In this document: in pieces, positions 53,073-62,721 of the stretch
Layout: each line of letters opens with the position of its first letter
Position numbering within the stretch: position 1 is the stretch's first letter
Origin: Paenibacillaceae bacterium
Lineage (GTDB): Bacteria > Bacillota > Bacilli > Paenibacillales > NBRC-103111
Direction: 5' to 3'
DNA length: 64,000 nt
NCBI GenBank assembly: GCA_029256185.1
Contig: JAQSYI010000009.1
Span: 1 to 64,000 of the forward strand
The notes under the pieces: model-generated
The model's input: the letters and a program-made list of their open reading frames with translations, nothing else
Database searches by the model: none
Told to the model about the DNA's origin: nothing
Position numbers and translations under genes: made by a program

Positions 53073-53855
53073 TTACCGGAAGACGGTTTTGGGCGGCAGA
53101 GCTTCGATCAAGGTGCGGGAGTATTCGTGGGTGAAGTCGGCATACGATCCGGCATTGGCAATCTGTTCCACGATGACCCCTTCCTTCATCACAAAAATAT
53201 TCTCCGCCATGTACAGCGCCACATCAATATCGTGGGTAATAAAGAGAAAGATGCTCCTCTCTTCCCGCTTCAGCCGCAGAATCAGGTCGAGAATCTGCTT
53301 GCGCACCGTTACATCAAGCCCGCTGACGGACTCGTCAAACACGATGAATTGAGGGGCGACACTGAGCGCCCGCGCAATGCAGGCACGCTGCTGCTGGCCG
53401 CCGCTCAGCTCATGGGGCAGCCTGCCCAGGAGCTGAACGGGCAGCTGCACCTTCTCCGCCAATTCGTGTATGCTCTTTCGCTCCTGCTGCTTCCCTGCGG
53501 GGACAAGGCAACGAATCGGCTCGGCTATGGATTCATAGATGGTTCTCCGCGGATCAAGCGCGCTGCGGGAATTTTGCAGCACCATCTGAAATTCGGCTCT
53601 GGCTAGGCGCAGCTCCCTGCCCTTCAGAGCGGCCAGGTTCCGGTCTCCAAGCCATATTTCCCCGCCCGAGGGCCGTTCGATCCCGGCCAGCATGCGGGCG
53701 AGAGTGCTTTTGCCGCTGCCGCTCTCCCCTACCAGCGCATACCCCGTGCCGTCCGCAAGCGTGAAGGATGCTTGCCGGACCGCATCGAGAGGGGTCCGGC
53801 GTCCATAGGCCTCCTTAATCATGTAGCGCTTGGACAGCTCTTTCACTTGAATCAT
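53073..53855 (-). CDS. Nickel/peptide ABC importer ATPase, NikE/DppF type
   Basis: A 260-residue ATPase. Walker A is ALVGESGSGKSTLARMLAGI, the signature LSGGQQQRACIARAL, Walker B FIVFDESVSGLD, and the H-loop FLFITHDIDV. GGGAGG precedes the ATG at 53855, which lies 41 bp inside the end of the preceding ATPase gene. The carboxy-terminal oligopeptide-type extension is short. It would energise the permeases at 54639 and 55456. Confidence 0.88.
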   Translation of the reverse strand: MIQVKELSKRYMIKEAYGRRTPLDAVRQASFTLADGTGYALVGESGSGKSTLARMLAGIERPSGGEIWLGDRNLAALKGRELRLARAEFQMVLQNSRSALDPRRTIYESIAEPIRCLVPAGKQQERKSIHELAEKVQLPVQLLGRLPHELSGGQQQRACIARALSVAPQFIVFDESVSGLDVTVRKQILDLILRLKREERSIFLFITHDIDVALYMAENIFVMKEGVIVEQIANAGSYADFTHEYSRTLIEALPPKTVFR

Positions 53856-54642
53856 GCGATCCCTCCCTGACCAGAATGCTGGCCGCAAGCAGCTCCCGGG
53901 TGTATGCTTCCTTCGGCGAGGCGAATACCCGGCGCAGCGGACCGCTTTCCACCCTTCTGCCCTCCTTCATTACGATCACATCGTCTGCCAATCTGGCAGC
54001 CACCGCAAAATCATGGGTAATCAGAATCAGGCCGATGCCGTTGCGCTTCAATAGGGCCAATTCATCCAGAATCCTTCCCTGATTCCGCACATCCAGCGCG
54101 GTTGTCGCCTCATCGGCGATGATCAGATCGGGCTTCAGCATCAGCGCCATGGCCACGATGACCCGTTGCAGCATCCCTCCGCTCAAGGCATGGGGATAGC
54201 TGTTCATCAGCTGCCTGCAGCGCGGTAAATTCATCCTCTCCAGGGCGGCGGCCACCGTCTCCACCGCCTGCTTTCCCGGGATTTTCACATGGGCCCGCAG
54301 CGTCTCCACCATCTGCTTCCCAATCTTGACCGTGGGATCAAGAGCGGTCATGGGATTCTGCACAATCAGGGCCAGCTTGTTCCCGCACAGGGAACGGACC
54401 GCCTTGTCCTCCATGCCAAGCAGTTCCTGCCCCCTGTAGCGGATGCTGCCGGATACTGTGAAGCTTCGCTTGTTAAGCAGCTGCATCACCGCCTTGCAAA
54501 TCAGGGTCTTGCCGCTGCCGGACTCTCCCACGATAGCCAGCGCCCCACCCTCGCGCACGGTAAATTCCGCCTGGCGGACAAGAGGCTCCTCTCCCTGCCG
54601 CAGCCGGATATCCAGCTTCTCCACCTGAAGCAATACACTCAT
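53815..54642 (-). CDS. Nickel/peptide ABC importer ATPase, NikD/DppD type
   Basis: A 275-residue ATPase with Walker A AIVGESGSGKTLICKAVMQL, signature LSGGMLQRVIVAMAL and Walker B LIIADEATTALD. The signature MLQR variant is normal for NikD/DppD proteins. It overlaps the upstream permease gene by 4 bp (ATGA) and the next ATPase by 41 bp, so the set is translationally coupled. Confidence 0.88.
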   Translation of the reverse strand: MSVLLQVEKLDIRLRQGEEPLVRQAEFTVREGGALAIVGESGSGKTLICKAVMQLLNKRSFTVSGSIRYRGQELLGMEDKAVRSLCGNKLALIVQNPMTALDPTVKIGKQMVETLRAHVKIPGKQAVETVAAALERMNLPRCRQLMNSYPHALSGGMLQRVIVAMALMLKPDLIIADEATTALDVRNQGRILDELALLKRNGIGLILITHDFAVAARLADDVIVMKEGRRVESGPLRRVFASPKEAYTRELLAASILVREGSHDSSERAVQALHD

Positions 54643-55472
54643 TGGCTCACCTCCTCCGGCGATAGAATATCTCTCAGCGCTTCCCCGAACAAATTAAAGC
54701 CTGCCGCCGTCAGCAAAATGAAGATGCCGGGATAAACAACCAGCCGCGGATGGGAATAAAAAACGGACTTGGCCTCACCGAGCATGGCGCCCCATTCGGC
54801 AGTTCCTGCGGGGAAGCCCAGACCGAGAAAGGAAAAGCCGGAAACCATGAGGATCAGAGAAGCAACCCCTGTGCTCATGTATACAATAAACGGCCCCCAG
54901 ATATTGGGGATGATATGATAGCAGATGATCCGCAGGTCGCTGCATCCGGCAATCCGGGCCGCCGTTATGTAATCCTTGCTCTTCTCGATTCCGGCGTAGG
55001 TGCGGACGATTCTGGCAAACCAGGCCCACATGGAGAACACCACCGCCACCAGAATATTGCCGATGCCCTGGCCGAGAGCGCCGATCAGGGAGAGGACAAT
55101 AATCAAGGGAGGGAAGGCCATGAAGATGTCGCAGATAATCAGGAACAAGCGCTCCAGCCAGCCTCCGATGTAAGCGGCCGCCGTGCCCGCGCCGATCCCC
55201 AGCGCACCCAGCGCCAGCAGAGTGGGAGCGGCCACTCCCAGGGAATATCTTGCGCCATAGATCAGTCTGGAGAGCACGCAGCGGCCCAGTTGATCCGTTC
55301 CCAACGGATATTCCCAGCTGGACGGCAGGAACTTCCCCGCAACCTGGATATGATTGGGGTCATGGGGCATCAGCACCGATGCGAATACGGCCATGCCACC
55401 CATTAGCAGCATGAGGGCAAGCCCGGCCAGGGCCTGCTTGCTGCGAAGCGCCTGTCTAAGCATACGAGCCAT
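54639..55472 (-). CDS. Nickel/peptide ABC importer permease, NikC/DppC type
   Basis: A 277-residue membrane protein with an N-terminal helix, HPLGTDQLGR-like motif (EYPLGTDQLGRCVLSRLIYG) and EAA-like loop DYITAARIAGCSDLRIICYH. FLGLGFPAGTAEWGAMLGEA near the end is diagnostic of DppC/NikC. AAGGAG precedes the start; ATG codons at 55472 and 55463 are both possible. It overlaps the upstream permease gene by 17 bp. Confidence 0.9.
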   Translation of the reverse strand: MARMLRQALRSKQALAGLALMLLMGGMAVFASVLMPHDPNHIQVAGKFLPSSWEYPLGTDQLGRCVLSRLIYGARYSLGVAAPTLLALGALGIGAGTAAAYIGGWLERLFLIICDIFMAFPPLIIVLSLIGALGQGIGNILVAVVFSMWAWFARIVRTYAGIEKSKDYITAARIAGCSDLRIICYHIIPNIWGPFIVYMSTGVASLILMVSGFSFLGLGFPAGTAEWGAMLGEAKSVFYSHPRLVVYPGIFILLTAAGFNLFGEALRDILSPEEVSQ

Positions 55473-56403
55473 CCTCTCCTTCCATCATCCGGGGATTAAG
55501 CAGCAGGTTGATGAGATCCGCCGCCAGACCGCAAGCGACAAATATAAGGGCGATCACCAGCACACAGCCATTGATGGTGGGCAAATCCCGGCCTACAATG
55601 GCGCTGATCAGATGCAGTCCCAGTCCCTTGCGCGAGAAGATGCTTTCCGCTATGGCACTCCCCGCAATCATGTACCCCATGTATTGGCTGAACATGGTCA
55701 CCATGGGCGGCAGGGAATTCTTCAGCACATGTCCCCAGATAATCCGGGTGTCGGACAATCCCCTGGCCTTGGCATACATGACGTAGTCTTTGTTCAGATT
55801 GGAGAGAATGGTAGCCCGGAACAGGCGGATGGATGCGGAAGCTATAGGCAGGGCCAGCGTCAGGGAAGGAAGAATCAGGCCCGGCAGGCCCCCGCCGCTC
55901 ACCACCGGAAAGACAGGGAAGATAACGGCAAAAACAAGCAGCAGCAGAAATCCCAGCCAGAAATTGGGCAGAGAAATGCCCGCAATGGTAAGCACGCTTA
56001 CCACCCGGTCGAAGAGGCTGTCTTTCTTCACGGCGGCGGTCACACTCACCGGCACGGTAATCAGTACAATCCACAGCATAGCTGCTGCTACCAGCTCCAG
56101 AGTCACCGGCAGCTTGCGGGCGATATCGGCGGCCACCGGATTCCGGGTCAGGAGAGAGGTGCCCAGGTCCCCCTGCACGCTGCTCTTGATCCAGTCATAA
56201 TATTGCCGGTACAGAGGCTGGTCCAATCCCATCTCCCGGCGGATCTCCGCAATCTTCTCAGGAGTGGGCTGCAAAAAGCTCCTTCTGGCAAACGCCTCGG
56301 CAGGGTCAACGGCAGAGATGGCCGACAAGCAGAAGGAGAGCAAGGTGACTCCGGCAAGCACCAACAAAAAACTTACCAACCGCTTTCTTGCAAAAGCGTA
56401 CAT
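55456..56403 (-). CDS. Nickel/peptide ABC importer permease, NikB/DppB type
   Basis: A 315-residue membrane protein. The N-terminal helix is followed by IAEIRREMGLDQPLYRQYYD, typical of DppB/NikB. A permease loop (DYVMYAKARGLSDTRIIWGH) and GSAIAESIFSRKGLGLHLIS close the pattern. AAAGGAA lies 8 bp before the ATG. It is the first gene of the operon; the promoter at 56442-56470 and its Fur box lie directly upstream, so the whole operon is predicted to be induced by iron shortage. Confidence 0.9.
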   Translation of the reverse strand: MYAFARKRLVSFLLVLAGVTLLSFCLSAISAVDPAEAFARRSFLQPTPEKIAEIRREMGLDQPLYRQYYDWIKSSVQGDLGTSLLTRNPVAADIARKLPVTLELVAAAMLWIVLITVPVSVTAAVKKDSLFDRVVSVLTIAGISLPNFWLGFLLLLVFAVIFPVFPVVSGGGLPGLILPSLTLALPIASASIRLFRATILSNLNKDYVMYAKARGLSDTRIIWGHVLKNSLPPMVTMFSQYMGYMIAGSAIAESIFSRKGLGLHLISAIVGRDLPTINGCVLVIALIFVACGLAADLINLLLNPRMMEGEDGSYA

Positions 56404-56425
56404 AAGCTGTTCCTTTCTTTTAATT

Positions 56426-56470
56426 GATATTGATTATCATTATCATATAAGTGCTGGGGAATCTTGTCAA
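56426..56470 (-). promoter_or_regulatory. Consensus promoter overlapped by a Fur box
   Basis: On the minus strand TTGACA (56465-56470) and TATGAT (56442-56447) are 17 bp apart. The 19-bp site GATATTGATTATCATTATC (56426-56444, plus strand) matches the classical Fur box GATAATGATTATCATTATC at 18 of 19 positions and covers the end of the -10. This is the layout of an iron-repressed promoter. A second, weaker TTGACA (56569-56574) with TAAAAT (56544-56549) lies further upstream with 19-bp spacing. Confidence 0.85.
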
Positions 56471-56646
56471 TCCTTGTTCACACCAAATTTTTCAATTCTC
56501 CAATAACCGAACCGAAGCCTTTCTTCACTCTGTTAATACGTAAATTTTACTATTTAACTAAATGAACTGTCAATCCCAAAATGGGCTGTACAGCAAACCG
56601 CCGGAAGAGCCCCCCTCCCCCGGCAGCGCCGATTCCGCCTATATCC

Positions 56647-58047
56647 CTATCCCGGCATGCCCTGCGTATTGGGGACAGCCCCCATGAGCCGCAGCTGCCG
56701 GAACTCTCTGCGCACCATCAACACCGTCCACAGCACGATCACCGCATCGATGGCAAAGGAGCCCGCGTAGATGCCGGAGACCCCCATTACCTGAGGCAGC
56801 AGCAGCATAACGGGCACATAGAACACCAGCTGCCGGGCGATGCCGATGAGAGCCGCCGGCTTTCCTTTGTCAATCGACGGGAACAGGGTCATTGCCATGA
56901 AAATAAACGAGAGCACGGGCAGAATCGCCATGTAAATCCGGAATTGGGCAAACTGCTCCCCGGTGAACACCTGATCCTTCAGCATCATGCCCAGCACAGG
57001 AGCGGGAGCCAGCATGGACAAAATCCAGAAGGGCAAAGTCAGCAGCGTGGAGGCAGCCGCAAAAATATGATATGCCCGGATTACCCGTTCATACTGCCCC
57101 GCTCCGTAATTGATCCCGATAACAGGCTGCAGGGCACGCATCAGTCCAAAAATCGGGGTCAGCAGAAAAGTGAAAATCCGGTAAACAACGCCATAGAAGG
57201 CCACATCGGCCGTGGTGCCGTGCTTGGACAGGGCATTGAAAACAAAGACGGCCTGGACCAGACTCATCACACTCATGATCAGGGAGGACATGCCCAGCCG
57301 CAGCACGGAGCCCCCGATCTCCCTGTCCCACCGGACCGACGCCAGCTTGGAGCGGAAGGACGGGGAATTCCCGCCAAAGTACATCCAGCCGAGCAGCGTG
57401 TACGTCAGCATGCCGATATTGGTGGCCCAAGCCGCTCCCTCTACCCCCCAGTCCAGCAACCCCACAAACAGGTACTTGAACGCCGCATCCACCGCCAGCC
57501 CTACACCCATCATCCATGCTGCAGTCTTCATCTTGCCCTCTGCACGGACAATCATATTGCCGGCCAGCCCATAGATCCAGAAGAAGGCGCCCAGGATCGT
57601 AATTCGGAAATATCGGTCGCCCAGCAGCAAGGCCTCTTCCCTGCCCCCCATGAGCTCAGCCAGTTCCCGGGAGAAGAGCAGGCCCAGCACCATATATACG
57701 AGAGCGGCTATGACCGACAAAAAATTCACATTCCCCAGCAGCCGCTCCTGGACCTGCTTGTTCCGCGCCCCGATAGCGATGCTCAGCACCGAGCCTGCTC
57801 CCACTCCAATCAGCGATCCCAGAGCCACGCTGATCTGGGATAAGGGGTAGACCACCGAAACGCCGGCCAATGCCGTCTCTCCCACATAGCGGCCCACGAA
57901 GAATCCGTCGAGCATGGCATTCATCCCATACAGCACCATCGCCACGATTGCCGGCCAGGATAAATCCACCATTACCTTCCATAAATTTCCATTCAAAATA
58001 AATTGTTTTTGCTTCTCTTTGTGCAATTGCTCCTCACCGGTGTTCAT
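56647..58047 (-). CDS. MATE family efflux transporter
   Basis: A 466-residue protein with about twelve membrane helices, starting MNTGEEQLHKEKQKQFILNG. MNAMLDGFFVGRYVGETALA is the characteristic MATE helix-1 motif, repeated in weaker form in the second half (LQPVIGINYGAGQYERV). It would export drugs, toxins or metabolites by Na+ or H+ exchange. GAGAGGAG precedes the ATG at 58047; the longer frame to 58122 is less likely. It lies just upstream of the Fur operon but is separated from it by that operon's own promoter. A link to metallophore export is speculative. Confidence 0.88.
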   Translation of the reverse strand: MNTGEEQLHKEKQKQFILNGNLWKVMVDLSWPAIVAMVLYGMNAMLDGFFVGRYVGETALAGVSVVYPLSQISVALGSLIGVGAGSVLSIAIGARNKQVQERLLGNVNFLSVIAALVYMVLGLLFSRELAELMGGREEALLLGDRYFRITILGAFFWIYGLAGNMIVRAEGKMKTAAWMMGVGLAVDAAFKYLFVGLLDWGVEGAAWATNIGMLTYTLLGWMYFGGNSPSFRSKLASVRWDREIGGSVLRLGMSSLIMSVMSLVQAVFVFNALSKHGTTADVAFYGVVYRIFTFLLTPIFGLMRALQPVIGINYGAGQYERVIRAYHIFAAASTLLTLPFWILSMLAPAPVLGMMLKDQVFTGEQFAQFRIYMAILPVLSFIFMAMTLFPSIDKGKPAALIGIARQLVFYVPVMLLLPQVMGVSGIYAGSFAIDAVIVLWTVLMVRREFRQLRLMGAVPNTQGMPG

Positions 58048-58218
58048 CCGGACTCTCCTCTCCGCTGCCACATCCCGAAATATAAAGATTATTGTAGCAA
58101 AGAAGCGAACCGCCAGAAACACCGGAGAAGGATTATTAACAGCCCAAGCGGGAGCATTTCATGGTGATGGAGCTTTACTGCACGGTTAGACAAATGGGGG
58201 AAGCCCCTTTTATGCATG

Positions 58219-58253
58219 AAAAAAACTGCCGGTCTCTTAGAGAAGGGCAGTTT
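58219..58253 (-). terminator. Rho-independent terminator of the ferredoxin gene
   Basis: On the minus strand AAACTGCC pairs with GGCAGTTT across a 15-nt loop and is followed by a run of Ts (plus-strand As at 58219-58225). It lies ~25 bp after the stop codon at 58276. Confidence 0.85.
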
Positions 58254-58275
58254 CATGAATTCGTGGAGCCTTACA

Positions 58276-58533
<258 letters not shown>

Positions 58534-58633
58534 TCATCCTCAATTAGAACTATAATACAAATTCATAGAAAGTTCAAACCCTACCGTTTGTATATTTTCC
58601 AGTATTTTACTTACCGATTCGACAGTGAAACCC

Positions 58634-59950
58634 TTATCCTTTCCCTTCTCCCCCGAAGCCCTTCTCCTTCAAATGATCCATCTGCAAAGAGGTCCCCCGC
58701 TCCTTGTGATTGCGGATCATACTGGACGGATCATCCCCCAGCATCCCTGCCGTCAGGATCGCGTCCTCGCCGAATTTATCCCTCAGTTGGTCCAGCACCC
58801 TGTTCAGCTCCTCCTTCTTGGGCCGCTTCTCAAAGTCGAACAGATCCAGTTGAACGGCAGCTGTAGACTTATCCTCCAGATTCTGCAGGGTAATGCCCAA
58901 CAGACGGACAGGCTGTCCGGCACGCCAATGGCGGTCAAAGAGCTTGCAAGCCGTATGATGCACCATATCCGCGTCCTCGGTAGGCCCGTCAAGGGTAACA
59001 GAGCGGGTTATGGTCTTCATATCGGGCGTCCGGATGGTAATCTGAACCGTATTGGCGATAAGCCCCTGCTTTCTCAGCCTCCGGCAGACCTGGTCGGCCA
59101 GATTGAGAAAGACTCTGTTAATATCGGCTGCATCGGTAAAATCCCTGGGCAGGGTAGTGGTATGCCCCACGGACTTGCTGGGCTCCTGCTCCGGGTTAAC
59201 CGGTGTTTCATCGATGCCGTTGGCAGCTTGCTTCAGCCAGGAGCCGATCACACCGAAGTGGGCAACCAGCTTCTTCTCGTCGACCTTAGCCAGCTCGCCA
59301 ATCGTCCGGATGCCCAGACGCGCAAGCTTCTCCCCCGTCCTGTTGCCGATTCCGTACATATAGGAGCAGGGCTTGTCCCATAGCAGAGCAGAGACGTCCC
59401 GAAGCCGCAGAATGGTAATGCCGTTGGGCTTCTTCATATCCGAGGCCATCTTCGCAAGCAGCTTGTTGGGGGCAATGCCGATGGAGCAGGGCAGTCCCAG
59501 CTCCTCCCGGATGCGCCGCTGGATTTCCGCGGCAATCTCCTGGGGAGTGCCGAGCGCCTTGGAGCCGGTAATGTCCACGAAGCATTCATCAATGGACATG
59601 GTTTCCAGGAGCGGCGAATAATTATAAGCAATGTTCATAAATTGGCGGGAATATTGCCGGTACAGATGGAAGTCCGGCTTGATTAAGATCAGCTCCGGGC
59701 ACAGCCGCAGCGCCTCTCTGACCTGCATTGCCGTACGCACCCCCCGCGCTCTGGCCGCATAGGACGAAGTCACCACGATGCCTCTGCGCAGCTCCACGCT
59801 TCCGGCCACAGCCGTTGGCTTGCCTGCGTAGGCTTTCGGATCTGCCGCTTCATGAACAGAACAATAGAAGGCGTTCATATCAATATGAAGAATGACTCTC
59901 CCCTTCTTCGGATAATGGTCACGGGGATGGACGGCAGGATGATCAGTCAT
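58634..59950 (-). CDS. dinB: DNA polymerase IV (Y family)
   Basis: A 438-residue translesion polymerase. The palm residues are in ILHIDMNAFYCSVHEA and MSIDECFVDITGS. CSIGIAPNKLLAKMASDMKK and GIGNRTGEKLARLGIRTIGE (helix-hairpin-helix) follow, then a little-finger domain. QLDLFDF near residue 390 is a sliding-clamp-binding motif. GGAGG is placed for the ATG at 59950, not the longer frame to 59974. No clear LexA box was found upstream. The tail after the clamp motif adds ~60 residues. Confidence 0.93.
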   Translation of the reverse strand: MTDHPAVHPRDHYPKKGRVILHIDMNAFYCSVHEAADPKAYAGKPTAVAGSVELRRGIVVTSSYAARARGVRTAMQVREALRLCPELILIKPDFHLYRQYSRQFMNIAYNYSPLLETMSIDECFVDITGSKALGTPQEIAAEIQRRIREELGLPCSIGIAPNKLLAKMASDMKKPNGITILRLRDVSALLWDKPCSYMYGIGNRTGEKLARLGIRTIGELAKVDEKKLVAHFGVIGSWLKQAANGIDETPVNPEQEPSKSVGHTTTLPRDFTDAADINRVFLNLADQVCRRLRKQGLIANTVQITIRTPDMKTITRSVTLDGPTEDADMVHHTACKLFDRHWRAGQPVRLLGITLQNLEDKSTAAVQLDLFDFEKRPKKEELNRVLDQLRDKFGEDAILTAGMLGDDPSSMIRNHKERGTSLQMDHLKEKGFGGEGKG

Positions 59951-60079
59951 ATGCTTCAGCCTCCGGGCGGGCAATTAAATGGCACAGGTATGCGAAAACA
60001 ATATCAGCATACAATCCGCAGCACCATTGGTCAAGGCGATCACTTTTTTTCGATTTTAACTTTTTTCACCATCAAGTTA

Positions 60080-60088
60080 TGCTATAAT
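60080..60088 (+). promoter_or_regulatory. Extended -10 promoter of the citramalate synthase gene
   Basis: TGCTATAAT is a perfect extended -10, ~73 bp before the start codon at 60161. The -35 region is only T-rich. The leader contains a small stem (TGCAACGCAG near CACTGCA) but no T-box or leucine-leader signature was seen. Confidence 0.65.
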
Positions 60089-60160
60089 GAGAAATTATAC
60101 ATTCGTATTGCAACGCAGTAATGCGAAACACTGCAAGATTGAGACAAGGGGGCAGCAGGG

Positions 60161-61777
60161 ATGAATCAGGTGAAGATTTTTGACACCACCCTTCGGGACG
60201 GGACACAAGGCGAAGGCATCAGCTTGACGGTGGAGGATAAGCTGAAGATCGCCCAGAAGCTTGACTCCCTGGGCATTCATTATATAGAAGGCGGATGGCC
60301 GGGCAGCAACAGCAAGGACATCGAATTCTTCAAGCGGATTAAGGAAATCCCCCTGCAGCATGCCAAGATCAGCGCCTTCGGCAGCACATGCCGCAAGGAA
60401 AGCCGGGCGGAAGAAGATCTTAACTTAAACCGGATTATCGACTCCGGCGCAAGCGTCGCCTCCATCTTCGGCAAGTCCTGGGACTTTCACGTGCAGACGG
60501 CGATTCAGACAACCCTGGAAGAGAATTTGCGCATGATCCATGACTCCGTTGCCTATCTGAAGGGTAATGGTCTGGAGGTCATCTATCTGGCCGAGCATTT
60601 CTTCGACGGCTTCAAGCATAACGAAGCCTATGCTCTGGAGACCGTCCGCCAGGCTGAAGCAGCGGGCGCCGACTGGGTCGTGTTATGCGACACCAACGGA
60701 GGGACGTTGCCGGATGGCATTGCAGCCACAGTCCAGCGTGTATGCACCGAGCTGCGCACACCCGTAGGCATTCACGCGCATAACGATTGCGAACTGGGAG
60801 TAGCCAATACGCTGGCAGCCATTGCGGCTGGAGCGCGGCAGGTTCAGGGCACCTTCAACGGGCTGGGGGAACGCTGCGGCAACGCCAATCTGTGCTCCGT
60901 TATTCCCAATCTGCAGCTGAAGCTGAATTACCGTTGCTTAAGCGACGAGCAGCTGGCCGCTCTTACGGGCACGGCCCGCTTTATAAGCGAAATCGCCAAT
61001 ATCCATATCTCTCCCAACCAACCCTTCGTCGGCGCATCGGCGTTCGCCCACAAAGGCGGGATTCATGTATCGGCGATTATGAAATCATCCAGCACCTATG
61101 AGCATATTCCTCCGGAACTGGTAGGCAACAAGCAGCGCATTCTTGTGTCGGAGCTGGCCGGACAGAGCAATCTGCTGGCCAAAGCCCAGGAGCTGAAGCT
61201 GGATCTGACCAAGCAAACGGAGAAGAGCAAGCAGGTCATCGAGCAGATCAAGGAACTGGAGCATCAGGGCTATCAATTCGAAGGCGCCGACGCCTCCTTG
61301 GAGCTGCTGCTGCGTGAAGCCTCCGGAGAACTGGACTCCATCTTCCATCTGGAATCCTTCAAGCTGCTGGTCGAGAAAACAGGCGATAACCCCTTCGTAT
61401 CCGAGGCGATGGTGAAGGTCAAGGTTCACGGGGAGACGGTCTTTACGGCGGCGGAGGGCAACGGTCCCGTCAATGCGCTGGACAGCGCCCTGCGCAAAGC
61501 GCTGGTCAAGTTCTATCCGGACATCGCCAGAATGCATCTGGCCGATTACAAGGTGCGGGTCATTGATGAGAAGGACGCTACTGCGGCGAAGGTCAGAGTA
61601 TTGATCGAATCCACCGATTTCAACAACAGCTGGAATACCGTAGGCGTATCCGGGAACATTATCGAGGCCAGCTGGCAGGCCCTGGTGGACAGTATCCGCT
61701 ATTGCCTCATCGGCAAGAAGCGTGCCGATACCCAGGAGGAGACCTCCATCGGCCAACTGGGATTGATTAATCATTGA
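60161..61777 (+). CDS. cimA: Citramalate synthase
   Basis: A 538-residue LeuA-superfamily enzyme that condenses acetyl-CoA with pyruvate to give (R)-citramalate, a threonine-independent route to isoleucine. IFDTTLRDGTQGEGISLTVE binds metal and substrate. HAHNDCELGVANTLAAI and GTFNGLGERCGNANLCSVIP are conserved, and FAHKGGIHVSAIMKSSSTYE marks CimA rather than LeuA. The C-terminal ~130 residues form the LeuA-type regulatory dimer domain. AAGGGGG precedes the ATG. It is monocistronic, between an extended -10 and a strong terminator. Homocitrate synthase is a less likely alternative. Confidence 0.93.
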   Translation: MNQVKIFDTTLRDGTQGEGISLTVEDKLKIAQKLDSLGIHYIEGGWPGSNSKDIEFFKRIKEIPLQHAKISAFGSTCRKESRAEEDLNLNRIIDSGASVASIFGKSWDFHVQTAIQTTLEENLRMIHDSVAYLKGNGLEVIYLAEHFFDGFKHNEAYALETVRQAEAAGADWVVLCDTNGGTLPDGIAATVQRVCTELRTPVGIHAHNDCELGVANTLAAIAAGARQVQGTFNGLGERCGNANLCSVIPNLQLKLNYRCLSDEQLAALTGTARFISEIANIHISPNQPFVGASAFAHKGGIHVSAIMKSSSTYEHIPPELVGNKQRILVSELAGQSNLLAKAQELKLDLTKQTEKSKQVIEQIKELEHQGYQFEGADASLELLLREASGELDSIFHLESFKLLVEKTGDNPFVSEAMVKVKVHGETVFTAAEGNGPVNALDSALRKALVKFYPDIARMHLADYKVRVIDEKDATAAKVRVLIESTDFNNSWNTVGVSGNIIEASWQALVDSIRYCLIGKKRADTQEETSIGQLGLINH

Positions 61778-61796
61778 TTTTTCTCATTAAAGAAAA

Positions 61797-61832
61797 ACCT
61801 GGCGGAAGAACAACCGTCAGGTCCTTTTTTTT
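61797..61832 (+). terminator. Rho-independent terminator after cimA
   Basis: ACCTGGCGG (61797-61805) pairs with CCGTCAGGT (61814-61822) with one wobble and is followed by eight Ts (61825-61832). The following 61833-62017 gap shows no gene. Confidence 0.9.
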
Positions 61833-62017
61833 CTACGACGGCAAGACCAACATACAAAACGCCGGGAGGGGGATGGGAGACCGGCAAGCTTACAGAATGG
61901 TCCTGCAGGTGGCCCCAGTGGCCCATTGTATGCGAACGATGCGAAAATAGGGATGATACGAGTGATCGAAGCATAAGCTAGCGCGGATTCCATTCCGTTT
62001 TGTCAGGAGCCAGACCT

Positions 62018-62554
62018 CTATCCCTCCATCAGCTTCTTGAGCTTCTGCTCCAACTCATCGGGTTCGAGCAGATGAATCACATCTGTGATCATTCCATTCT
62101 TGTCAATCAGGAAGCTTGTGGGGACAACCTGATACCGGTAAAGCCGCATGCTGTCCAGCTTGTAATCCAGAAGCACCGGGAATCCGAAGCGGTGCCGTGC
62201 GGCAAAAGCCCGGACGGAAGCCAACTCGTCATTTCCCGTGGCGTTAACCGCATAGAGATCCAGCTTATCCTTGTACTTCTCGTAAAGTCTTGCCAAGTCA
62301 GGCGCCTCTTCCTCGCAAGGATCGCACCAGGAGGCCCAGAAATTCAGCAGCAGCGGCTTTTCCCGGTTGCCTCCCACTACGTATCTCGCTCCATCCAGCC
62401 CGGCCAGCTCCAGGGCGGGAGCCGGATAGCCCGGACGGACCGCAGCGGCTGCCATGAGCGGCGCTTCCCCGTTCCCGGCAGCTTCATTCCGGTTAACGGT
62501 GGATCCCGTCAGCAGCACAACTGCTGCAGCTAGCACCATCTTTTTCCAGGTCAT
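62018..62554 (-). CDS. TlpA/ResA-like thioredoxin family protein
   Basis: A 178-residue exported redox protein. A signal or anchor segment (MVLAAAVVLLTGS) is followed by an AhpC/TSA-type fold with LLNFWASWCDPCEEEAPDL (Cys77, Cys80) and VVPTSFLIDKNGMI containing the cis-Pro. Such proteins reduce disulphides outside the membrane, for example in cytochrome c maturation, or are linked to stress. AAGGGGG precedes the ATG. It stands alone, convergent with cimA. Confidence 0.88.
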   Translation of the reverse strand: MTWKKMVLAAAVVLLTGSTVNRNEAAGNGEAPLMAAAAVRPGYPAPALELAGLDGARYVVGGNREKPLLLNFWASWCDPCEEEAPDLARLYEKYKDKLDLYAVNATGNDELASVRAFAARHRFGFPVLLDYKLDSMRLYRYQVVPTSFLIDKNGMITDVIHLLEPDELEQKLKKLMEG

Positions 62555-62721
62555 CTCTTAAGCCCCCCTTAGTCATTAGCAGAAATGTCCTTGCCCTCTT
62601 GGATGCATTAGGCCCACAGCCTGCCAGCATCACCTCCACCGCTCCCAAAATCCAAAAGGTATGACGTTTTCGGAGACAGGGAACATTAACGGCAATAACG
62701 AGTGAAAAGAGGGAATGTTTT

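Noticed and set aside
59951..60079. LexA (SOS) box upstream of dinB
   Set aside because: No GAAC-N4-GTTC type palindrome was found between dinB and cimA.
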